Below, in pieces: positions 1-5,479 of a stretch of 6,042 bases of DNA. Within the stretch, counting starts at the first letter, position 1. Each line of letters begins with the position of its first letter. The notes below the pieces were generated by a model. That model worked only from the letters and a program-made list of their open reading frames with translations, ran no database searches and was not told the origin of the DNA. This DNA is from Methylococcaceae bacterium (lineage in GTDB: Bacteria; Pseudomonadota; Gammaproteobacteria; Methylococcales; Methylomonadaceae), in NCBI GenBank assembly GCA_947505055.1, contig CANNLO010000298.1:1-6042 (forward strand), read 5' to 3'. The position numbers and the translations under genes were made by a program.

Positions 1-932
1 CAGAAATCAGCGACATTGGGAGAGCGTATTACGAGAGCAAAGATGTTCGCTACATTAACGTAGACATCACCAACAAGAGCGACTTCGAGGCCCTAGACAA
101 ACGTAAATACGATGCGGTAATTCATTTGGCTGCTTGTCAGCCGGCCAATGTTGGCCAGGAAAAATACGACCCACGTGACTACATTAACGTTAATGTAGTT
201 GGGACTTTGAACATTCTTGATTTTTGCAAACAAAACCAAGTCGGCAAAATCATTTATGCCAGTTCACATAGGAACACGCAAGGCCTTTGGGCGGCAGATA
301 AAGCTATCAGCGAAGAGGATGGCAGAGGTATAAAGTACGATGGTGAATATACAATGTTTAGCATCTCTGAAAGTGCCGCACAAGACTGTGTCTTACATTA
401 CCAGGCACAGCATGGATTAACAGGGATAATTTTCAGGCTACCGCCAGTTTATGGTTATGGCCCCCATACTGAGATATTTAAAGATGGCAAACCCATAAAA
501 ACAGGGTTTCAAATATTTATAGAAAAAGCTATGGCCTGTCAGCCATTGGAAATTTGGGGCAATGCTGATGTGGGCCGAGATATTATCTATGTTAAAGATG
601 TAGTTTCGGCTTATATAAAAGCGATTAATAATCCAACTGCATCTGGTTTATTCAATATTACATCTGGTAATTATTTGACTCTGCGCGCCCAAGCACAAGC
701 CATTACCTCGCTATTTTGGGGTGAAAATTCACAACCAGTAATCATAGAACGTCCTGAAATACAAAATGGAATGGACTCTTTTTTATATGACATTAGCAAA
801 GTAAAACGTGAATTAGATTGGAGTCCTAAATTCACATTTAAAGATATGTTAATCGACTATAAAGCTGAGATGGAAAGTAAGAGATACGAATACTTGCTAG
901 AGAAGCGTAAAGCGATGTTACAACTAACCTAA
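1..932 (+). CDS. NAD-dependent epimerase/dehydratase (extended SDR), 5' end cut by the window
   Basis: The frame is open from base 3 (E-I-S-D-I-G) to the TAA at 930-932, giving 309 residues. Against a usual length of about 310-340, only the N-terminal strand with the Gly-rich Rossmann motif (roughly 30-40 residues) lies outside. Visible family marks are a V-D-I-T acidic turn, VIHLAA (about 117-134), N-V-x-G-T-L-N-I-L (about 189-215), IIYASS (249-266), the R-L-P-P-V-Y-G substrate strand (about 438-458), G-R-D-I-I-Y-V-K-D-V (about 571-600) and a late F-N-I-T-S-G. These place it among nucleotide-sugar epimerases, dehydratases and reductases acting in the cytoplasm. The oddity is the catalytic YxxxK position, which reads F-S-I-S-E at 357-371, so both Tyr and Lys are replaced. 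It may be catalytically altered or a binding subunit; the sugar substrate cannot be told. The TTG at 126 is not the start, because homology continues upstream. The next gene follows 9 bp downstream. Confidence 0.9.
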   Translation, partial: EISDIGRAYYESKDVRYINVDITNKSDFEALDKRKYDAVIHLAACQPANVGQEKYDPRDYINVNVVGTLNILDFCKQNQVGKIIYASSHRNTQGLWAADKAISEEDGRGIKYDGEYTMFSISESAAQDCVLHYQAQHGLTGIIFRLPPVYGYGPHTEIFKDGKPIKTGFQIFIEKAMACQPLEIWGNADVGRDIIYVKDVVSAYIKAINNPTASGLFNITSGNYLTLRAQAQAITSLFWGENSQPVIIERPEIQNGMDSFLYDISKVKRELDWSPKFTFKDMLIDYKAEMESKRYEYLLEKRKAMLQLT

Positions 933-935
933 GGA
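931..935 (+). promoter_or_regulatory. Ribosome binding site of the hexapeptide acyltransferase
   Basis: AAGGA lies 6 bases before the ATG at 942 and overlaps the TAA stop of the upstream epimerase gene. It supports the ATG at 942 over the later in-frame ATG at 975 and suggests translational coupling of the two genes. Confidence 0.7.
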
Positions 936-941
936 AGAAAA

Positions 942-1481
942 ATGGATACTTACAAACTAGAAGGTATTGAATTAATGGGTGAAAACGTTAAGGATAAGCT
1001 GAGATCATGCGGTGAAGGGGTGAAAATTTACCCAATGGCCAAGATTGCTTTTCCACATGTTGTTGATATAGGTAATCATAGCAAGATACGTGATTTCGCT
1101 TTTATATTTGCAGGTGAAGGCGTAACGATTGGGGAATATACCGATGTACAGCCACATACTATAATCTGGGGTGGTGGCGTAACAATTATCGGAGATCGTG
1201 TATCGACTGGCCCGGGGACTGTCTTATTGTCGCAAACATATTCGCATGCAGCCGGTCTCAAGATGGTCGATGGAATGGGCGAAGGTGAAAGCGCCATTTT
1301 AGGCGGCCGCTTAGAAATTGGTAACGATGTCTATATCGGTGCTAGGTGTACAATTATGCCAGTCACAATCGGTGAAGGTTGCGTAATAGGTGCTAACAGC
1401 TTTGTAAGTAAAGACTGTGAACCATGGGGCATTTACTTTGGCAGTCCTGCGAGAAAAATCGGCGTAAGGCCAAGAGTTTGA
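942..1481 (+). CDS. Left-handed beta-helix (hexapeptide-repeat) acyltransferase
   Basis: This is a 179-residue protein built of imperfect hexapeptide turns ([LIV]-G-x-x-x-x): V-D-I-G-N-H (41-46), V-T-I-G-E-Y (61-66), V-T-I-I-G-D (80-85), L-E-I-G-N-D-V-Y-I-G (124-133), V-T-I-G-E-G-C-V-I-G (141-150). It ends in the F-G-S-P-A-R-K-I-G segment (166-174) common to O- and N-acetyltransferases of polysaccharide loci. Enzymes of this fold are usually trimeric, with acyl-CoA bound between subunits. A loop at about 96-120 interrupts the helix and carries Tyr100-Ser-His102, and His102 is a plausible catalytic base (inference). Next to PseG-like and PseI genes it may acylate an amino sugar, the step PseH performs in the standard pseudaminate pathway. 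PseH is a GNAT protein, so this would be a non-homologous substitute; O-acetylation of the finished sugar is equally possible. Confidence 0.9.
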   Translation: MDTYKLEGIELMGENVKDKLRSCGEGVKIYPMAKIAFPHVVDIGNHSKIRDFAFIFAGEGVTIGEYTDVQPHTIIWGGGVTIIGDRVSTGPGTVLLSQTYSHAAGLKMVDGMGEGESAILGGRLEIGNDVYIGARCTIMPVTIGEGCVIGANSFVSKDCEPWGIYFGSPARKIGVRPRV

Positions 1482-1516
1482 GCTTTAACTATGCATCAAC
1501 ACAAATATAATTCACA

Positions 1517-1529
1517 GCCCAAATTGGGC
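1517..1529 (+). repeat. Small palindrome in the 102-bp spacer upstream of the pseG-like gene
   Basis: GCCCAA and TTGGGC flank a single A. As RNA it can fold only a 4-5 bp stem with a tight loop, and no T-run follows, so it is a poor intrinsic terminator. It could be a protein-binding site or chance. The rest of the spacer (1482-1583) holds two chained mini-ORFs and no convincing promoter. Confidence 0.35.
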
Positions 1530-1583
1530 GAGAGTTTAGTCCCTTTCTGATGAAAACTGTGAGCAATACATTTGATACAGCAT

Positions 1584-2594
1584 ATGTTTAAGGTCTGCTT
1601 CATTACGGACGGGGGTAATAGCCTAGGTCTGGGGCACGTACAGCAATCCATTACTTTTGCGCGGGAACTTGTTGCCCACGCTCATATCTGCTTTCTCACG
1701 AAGAGTGACGCAACAATAGTAACCAAAATTCGAGAAAGTGGCTTTGATACTACTCGACATTTAGATGACGCTGATATACCCCTCCACCTCAAAGCAAAGA
1801 ATCCTGATGTGATCATTTTCGACAAGCTTGACGTTGCAGAAGCGCTCGCGAGGAATATCAAGCGGACATTAAGTGCACAATTAGTGATTTTTACCAATCT
1901 TACTAATGCTAATAGGTATGCCGACGTAGCAATAACAGCGGATATTGGAAGCCGTTTTGAGAATGTACGCTTCCTAGATCATGAGACAGGAACAACTTAT
2001 TTTTTTGGCCCAAAATATTGGGTTTTGAGACCGGAGTTCTACGAATACCAGCGGCGTGGAAAAAAGAAGATATGCGAGCCAATGCGGATCCTTTTAATAT
2101 TCGGAGGTAGTGATCCAGCAAATCTGACATCGGAAGCACTAGATCAATTGCTCCTGCTGAAGCGTCCATTTATAATTGACATTATATTAGGCACTCATTA
2201 CGGACATATAGATGACTTGATGAAAGTACGACAGCGACATGATTCGCTGAACGAGAACATCACCGTTTACCAAAACATACCAAACGTGGCTGAAATGATG
2301 TACCGTGCAGACCTAGTGCTTGCATCCCCCGGATTGTCTGCGTTTGAGGCACTACGTGTCGGCACACCTGTTATTGTGATTCCACATGACATTTTACAAC
2401 GGGACACTTATCAGGGATTTATGTGTATGCTCGAACGCGATGAGCTTAGCAAGCTTGGCCCGATGATTGAAGCGGGTGAGTTTAGTTATCCCAACGATGA
2501 ACAAATAGTACGCATGGAGATTGGTGAAGGAATCCAAGAACTGAAGGATTTAATTTTTAATACAATAAGGTCAAAAAATAATGAAATGGGTTAA
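1584..2594 (+). CDS. PseG/SpsG-like UDP-sugar hydrolase or GT-B-fold glycosyltransferase
   Basis: This is a 336-residue protein related to PseG, which removes UDP from UDP-2,4-diacetamido-2,4,6-trideoxy-beta-L-altrose before the PseI step. Family marks are G-L-G-H-V (15-19) with the expected catalytic His18, F-F-G-P-K-Y-W-V-L-R-P-E-F (140-152), F-G-G-S-D-P-A-N-L-T (173-182) for nucleotide binding, and A-F-E-A-L (253-257) in the C-terminal domain. It departs from PseG in four places. The Arg usually three residues after the His (GHxxR) is Gln21. The central D-x-Y reads D-K-L (80-82). The Gly-rich turn before the Glu is S-P-G-L-S. The late N-Q pair is H-D-I-L-Q. Substrate or chemistry may therefore differ. 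I chose ATG 1584 because the first beta strand begins there, as in the family; TTG 1572 adds four residues. No strong ribosome binding site precedes either. The gene overlaps the next by 14 bp. Confidence 0.8.
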   Translation: MFKVCFITDGGNSLGLGHVQQSITFARELVAHAHICFLTKSDATIVTKIRESGFDTTRHLDDADIPLHLKAKNPDVIIFDKLDVAEALARNIKRTLSAQLVIFTNLTNANRYADVAITADIGSRFENVRFLDHETGTTYFFGPKYWVLRPEFYEYQRRGKKKICEPMRILLIFGGSDPANLTSEALDQLLLLKRPFIIDIILGTHYGHIDDLMKVRQRHDSLNENITVYQNIPNVAEMMYRADLVLASPGLSAFEALRVGTPVIVIPHDILQRDTYQGFMCMLERDELSKLGPMIEAGEFSYPNDEQIVRMEIGEGIQELKDLIFNTIRSKNNEMG

Positions 2595-3486
2595 AAAAGG
2601 CCTAATCTTCAAACCAGAAGGTCAATACGATTGGGTGATGTCCCACGCCATGCTCCCCGTCGCTGATCACATAAGCGGGGACGAGTATCGAATTTTTTTC
2701 TCAGGACGTGACAAGCTCAACCGTTCACTCACGGGATATATTGAAATAGATATTAACAAACCACAAAAGATACTGAAAATCTCACCCGAGCCAGTGTTGG
2801 GCCTAGGTAGTCTCGGTGCTTTTGATGATAACGGCGTTTCACCAACTTGGATGGTGAATCTGCCTGGCGAGAAATATCTCTACTATTTTGGTTGGAATAA
2901 AGGTTCGCTGGTACGTGCAGCTGAAGTATCAGGAATAGCGATCAGTAGCGATGGCGGGGACACTTTCCGGCGTATTTCTAGAGCGCCTGTCATTGACCGG
3001 ACGGATGCCGAACCTTATCAGATACTAGTAATATCGTGTATTTTGATTGAAAACGGGGTATGGAGAATGTGGTACGACTCAGCTGATGAATGGCAGACGC
3101 CTGAACTTCCACGCTACAACATAAAGTATGCCGAGTCCACAGACGGTATAAACTGGGACCGTAAGGGCATTATCAGTGTTGACTACAAATCTGTTGAAGA
3201 GAGCCGTGTTTCTAGGGCATCAGTTATCAAGGAGGATGGTATTTACAAGATGTGGCACTGCTATGCCATGGAAAGCGGTGGCTATCGCATGGGCTACGCT
3301 GAATCAGCAGATGGATATCAGTTCGAACGAAAAGATGACAGCCTCACAATCCAAGTTTCTCCATCAGGTTGGGATTCTGAAATGGTTTGTTACCCACATG
3401 TTTTTGTACATAAGGGACAGAAGATTATGCTTTATTGCGGCAATGGATATGGCCGATCTGGATTCGGCATGGCAGTGATGGAGTAA
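2581..3486 (+). CDS. Beta-propeller protein, GH43/GH32-like (GINT1 N-terminal-like), in polysaccharide locus
   Basis: This 301-residue cytoplasmic protein has no signal peptide or membrane segment. Repeated blades carry the pattern of aromatic strand plus S-x-D-G-x-x-[WF]: I-S-S-D-G-G-D-T-F (121-129), W-R-M-W-Y then A-E-S-T-D-G-I-N-W (161-165, 184-192), Y-K-M-W-H then A-E-S-A-D-G-Y-Q-F (222-226, 240-248). A closing Y-C-G-N-G-Y-G-R-S-G-F-G lies at 285-296. This is the five-bladed propeller seen in GH43/GH32 enzymes and in the N-terminal domain of plant GINT1. Bacterial members sit in O-antigen, capsule and flagellar glycan loci and are often labelled glycosidase or sucrose hydrolase. The absence of a secretion signal and the biosynthetic context argue against a degradative role; sugar transfer or binding is more likely (inference). 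The start is supported by AAGG at 2567-2570, and translation is probably coupled to the overlapping upstream gene. Confidence 0.8.
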   Translation: MKWVKKGLIFKPEGQYDWVMSHAMLPVADHISGDEYRIFFSGRDKLNRSLTGYIEIDINKPQKILKISPEPVLGLGSLGAFDDNGVSPTWMVNLPGEKYLYYFGWNKGSLVRAAEVSGIAISSDGGDTFRRISRAPVIDRTDAEPYQILVISCILIENGVWRMWYDSADEWQTPELPRYNIKYAESTDGINWDRKGIISVDYKSVEESRVSRASVIKEDGIYKMWHCYAMESGGYRMGYAESADGYQFERKDDSLTIQVSPSGWDSEMVCYPHVFVHKGQKIMLYCGNGYGRSGFGMAVME

Positions 3487-3516
3487 TGAGTGCCAACAAA
3501 GGAACGCCGATTCGAC

Positions 3517-3520
3517 GAGG
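3517..3520 (+). promoter_or_regulatory. Ribosome binding site of the WbqC-family gene
   Basis: GAGG lies 6 bases before ATG 3527. The WbqC frame stays open upstream into the propeller gene, so this site is what fixes the start. The conserved I-A-Q-P motif begins seven residues later, as expected for the family. Confidence 0.65.
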
Positions 3521-3526
3521 TACCCC

Positions 3527-4294
3527 ATGAACGCTAGGACAATCGCTATTGCACAGCCCACCTTCCTACCTTGGATGGGTTGGTTCGATTTGGCGGATCA
3601 AGTTGATGTATTCATCATCCTCGATGATGTAGCATTCTCAAAGCAGTCATGGCAGCAACGTAATCGCATCCGAACGCAAAATGGGCTTGAATACCTGTCC
3701 ATACCAGTAAAAACGTCTGGGCGACTTGGACAGAAAATTTTGGAATGCGAGTTAGTAGACCAATCATTTGTAGTGAAGATGGTCAAATCTATCCAAGCTA
3801 ATTATGTGAAAACACCATATTACGATACCAACATTAATGACCTGGTAACTACACTGCAAACTGCAGCCAGTTCGAATCGTCTCATACAACTTAACTGTGC
3901 GCTCATTTCTTGGATGGCTTCAAGACTGGAAGTTACAACACCGATGATCCACGCCAGCACCCTCGCTGCAGGTGGTGAACGTGGTGAACATGTTGCTGCG
4001 CTTTGTGAGTGTGTAGCAGCCAATCGTTATCTTTCACCAGCCGGTGCTGAGAGCTATCTTATCGAAGACAAACAGGCATTTGATCGGCGCGGCATTGAAG
4101 TTTTAATCCATATTTACGAACACCCCGAATACATTCAGCGATTTAGCCCCTTCATTCCATTTGCAAGTGCACTGGATCTCATATTTAACCTTGGCCCAGA
4201 AGCGGGTGAGGTATTGCGATCTGGTCGGCGGCCGGCTAGAGCCCTTGGCGAAAATATAACCAATAATTTAGAAGAATTAGATCATGAAAATTGA
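3527..4294 (+). CDS. WbqC-family protein
   Basis: This 255-residue protein matches the WbqC family (Pfam WbqC) from the first residues on. It has I-A-I-A-Q-P-x-F-L-P-W-M-G-W-F-D (6-21), D-V-F-I-I-L-D-D-V-x-F-S-K-Q-S-W-Q-Q-R-N-R-I (27-48), Y-L-S-I-P-V (56-61), Y-L-S-P-A-G-A-E-S-Y-L (168-178), an I-H-I-Y-E-H-P-E-Y segment (194-202) where members commonly have H-x-Y-x-Q, and L-D-L-I-F-N-L-G (216-223). Members are typically 220-260 residues, so it looks full length. Family members occur in O-antigen, capsule and flagellin-glycan loci, often beside amino-sugar acylation genes. I know of no settled biochemical function, and none is assigned here. The gene overlaps pseI by 11 bp (ATG at 4284, TGA at 4292-4294), so the two proteins are probably made together. 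Confidence 0.93.
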   Translation: MNARTIAIAQPTFLPWMGWFDLADQVDVFIILDDVAFSKQSWQQRNRIRTQNGLEYLSIPVKTSGRLGQKILECELVDQSFVVKMVKSIQANYVKTPYYDTNINDLVTTLQTAASSNRLIQLNCALISWMASRLEVTTPMIHASTLAAGGERGEHVAALCECVAANRYLSPAGAESYLIEDKQAFDRRGIEVLIHIYEHPEYIQRFSPFIPFASALDLIFNLGPEAGEVLRSGRRPARALGENITNNLEELDHEN

Positions 4295-5321
4295 AGAACG
4301 TGAGATTGGAAAGGGGTATGCACCTTTTATCATTGCAGAAATGTCAGCAAACCATAATGGAAGCATTGAAAACGCATACAAAATTATAGAGGCAGCCAAA
4401 CAGGCGGGTGCTGATGCAGTCAAGCTACAGACATATCGACCTGATACCATTACACTAAACAGCGATGCTGAAGAATTTCAGATACATGGTGGTTTATGGG
4501 ATGGCAAGACACTTTATCAGCTATATGATGAGGCCCACACACCATGGGAATGGCATGCGCCACTATTCGCCTATGCGCGTAAATTGGGCATCACTATTTT
4601 CAGCTCGCCCTTTGACAATACTGCTGTTGACTTACTGGAAGACTTGAATACACCCGCATATAAAATTGCATCGTTTGAAGCAGTTGATTTGCCGCTAATC
4701 AAGTATGTTGCGAGCACGGGGAAGCCTATGATTATTTCCACGGGAATGGCCGATGCCCAAGAAATTCAAGAAGCTATTGATGCCGCTCGCACAGGTGGTT
4801 GTAAAGATCTGGCTATCCTGCATTGCATTAGCGGTTACCCCGCACCAGCTGGCGATTACAATCTATTAACTATTCCTGATATGATGCAGCGCTTTGGCTT
4901 AGTAACTGGTATATCGGACCATACGTTAGGTAATGCTACAGCCATTGCAGCTGTTGCGTTGGGGGCATCTATCATTGAAAAACACTTTACCCTAGACCGT
5001 ACAGGGGGTGGACCGGATGATAGTTTTTCATTAGAACCAACAGAATTAGCTGCCCTGTGCCAAGATGCAAAGACGGCATGGCAAGCTTCTGGTAAAGTAG
5101 ACTATGGCTACAAATCCAGTGAACAAGGTAATGTCAAGTATCGACGTTCACTTTACTTTGTTAAGGCTCTAAATGCAGGGGATGTCATTACAGCAGATGC
5201 GGTGAGGAGTGTTAGGCCTGGATATGGTCTGGCGCCGAAGTTTATAGATCAAGTTATTGGCAAAAAAACTAATGCTAATGTAAAAATAAATACGCCGGTA
5301 AAGTTAGATTTAATTATTTAA
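4284..5321 (+). CDS. pseI: Pseudaminic acid synthase (NeuB/PseI family)
   Basis: This 345-residue protein is predicted to condense 2,4-diacetamido-2,4,6-trideoxy-L-altrose with phosphoenolpyruvate, giving pseudaminic acid in the cytoplasm. The NeuB TIM barrel (about 1-270) shows F-I-I-A-E-M-S-A-N-H-N-G-S (15-27), V-K-L-Q-T-Y-R-P-D-T-I-T (46-57), Y-K-I-A-S-F-E (126-132), I-I-S-T-G-M-A (150-156), G-I-S-D-H-T-L-G (209-216) and I-E-K-H-F-T-L (231-237). His213 and His234 match the metal-binding histidines known in NeuB. A C-terminal SAF/antifreeze-like domain (about 285-345) has R-R-S-L and R-P-G-Y-G-L. A-E-M-S-A-N-H-N-G, K-L-Q-T-Y and G-L-W-D-G-K-T-L-Y are PseI-type rather than sialate- or legionaminate-type readings. 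GAAG at 4271-4274 is the likely ribosome binding site, inside the upstream gene. The tail ends V-K-L-D-L-I-I where P-L-x-W-x-x-I is commoner. A related nonulosonate isomer as product cannot be excluded. Confidence 0.93.
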   Translation: MKIEEREIGKGYAPFIIAEMSANHNGSIENAYKIIEAAKQAGADAVKLQTYRPDTITLNSDAEEFQIHGGLWDGKTLYQLYDEAHTPWEWHAPLFAYARKLGITIFSSPFDNTAVDLLEDLNTPAYKIASFEAVDLPLIKYVASTGKPMIISTGMADAQEIQEAIDAARTGGCKDLAILHCISGYPAPAGDYNLLTIPDMMQRFGLVTGISDHTLGNATAIAAVALGASIIEKHFTLDRTGGGPDDSFSLEPTELAALCQDAKTAWQASGKVDYGYKSSEQGNVKYRRSLYFVKALNAGDVITADAVRSVRPGYGLAPKFIDQVIGKKTNANVKINTPVKLDLII

Positions 5322-5345
5322 TACGCGTGGTATTGTCAATTACAG

Positions 5346-5385
5346 AAACAATGATTGATATTGTTTACACCTAAAAACGTTTAGG
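5346..5385 (+). other. Two tandem hairpins in the spacer after pseI
   Basis: AAACAAT (5346-5352) pairs with ATTGTTT (5360-5366) across a 7-nt loop. CCTAAA (5370-5375) pairs with TTTAGG (5380-5385) across a 4-nt loop. Both stems are A/T-rich and no U-tract follows, so neither is a classical intrinsic terminator. They may attenuate transcription, stabilise a 3' end or bind a regulator. The surrounding spacer (5322-5479, 158 bp) is the longest non-coding stretch in the window. It also contains a weak promoter-like pair (TTGTCA 5333-5338, GATATT 5357-5362, 18-bp spacer) that overlaps the first hairpin. Confidence 0.4.
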
Positions 5386-5466
5386 CATTCTCCAAAAACT
5401 TTGAACCGTTTAACGTGATTAAATCGCATAGGTGGAGTTATCCATACCCCGCAATCACATTTATTT

Positions 5467-5470
5467 AAGG
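5467..5470 (+). promoter_or_regulatory. Ribosome binding site of the KAS III-like gene
   Basis: AAGG lies 9 bases before ATG 5480. It fixes the start of the partial downstream gene, whose first strand (M-I-G-I-K-A-I-A-S-Y-V-P) matches the KAS III N-terminus. Confidence 0.65.
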
Positions 5471-5479
5471 TAAACAGTA

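Noticed and set aside
126..128. TTG as start of the epimerase-like gene
   Set aside because: The same frame is open to the window edge and encodes clear Rossmann-domain sequence before 126, so the true start lies upstream of the window.
1076..1297. Minus-strand open frame opposite the acyltransferase
   Set aside because: It lies wholly within a well-recognised gene, has no family resemblance and mirrors the codon pattern of the hexapeptide repeats.
1572..1583. TTG 1572 as start of the PseG-like gene
   Set aside because: It would add M-I-Q-H before M-F-K-V-C-F; the family begins at that first beta strand and ATG 1584 is the commoner start codon. Neither has a strong ribosome binding site, so it is not fully excluded.
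1682..2169. Two minus-strand open frames opposite the PseG-like gene
   Set aside because: They are short, overlap a recognised coding sequence completely and show no known motifs.
3176..3561. Alternative plus and minus frames over the end of the propeller gene
   Set aside because: The propeller frame carries the conserved repeats through this stretch; the others have no recognisable motifs.
3598..4023. Two minus-strand open frames opposite the WbqC-family gene
   Set aside because: They are fully covered by WbqC motifs on the + strand and lack family resemblance.
4465..4647. Second plus-strand frame inside pseI
   Set aside because: It is a shadow of the PseI frame, which is conserved across the whole stretch.
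5333..5362. Sigma-70-like promoter (TTGTCA, 18 bp, GATATT)
   Set aside because: Only a moderate match with a weak -10, in A/T-rich DNA and overlapping a hairpin. It is mentioned in the spacer entry but not called as a promoter.
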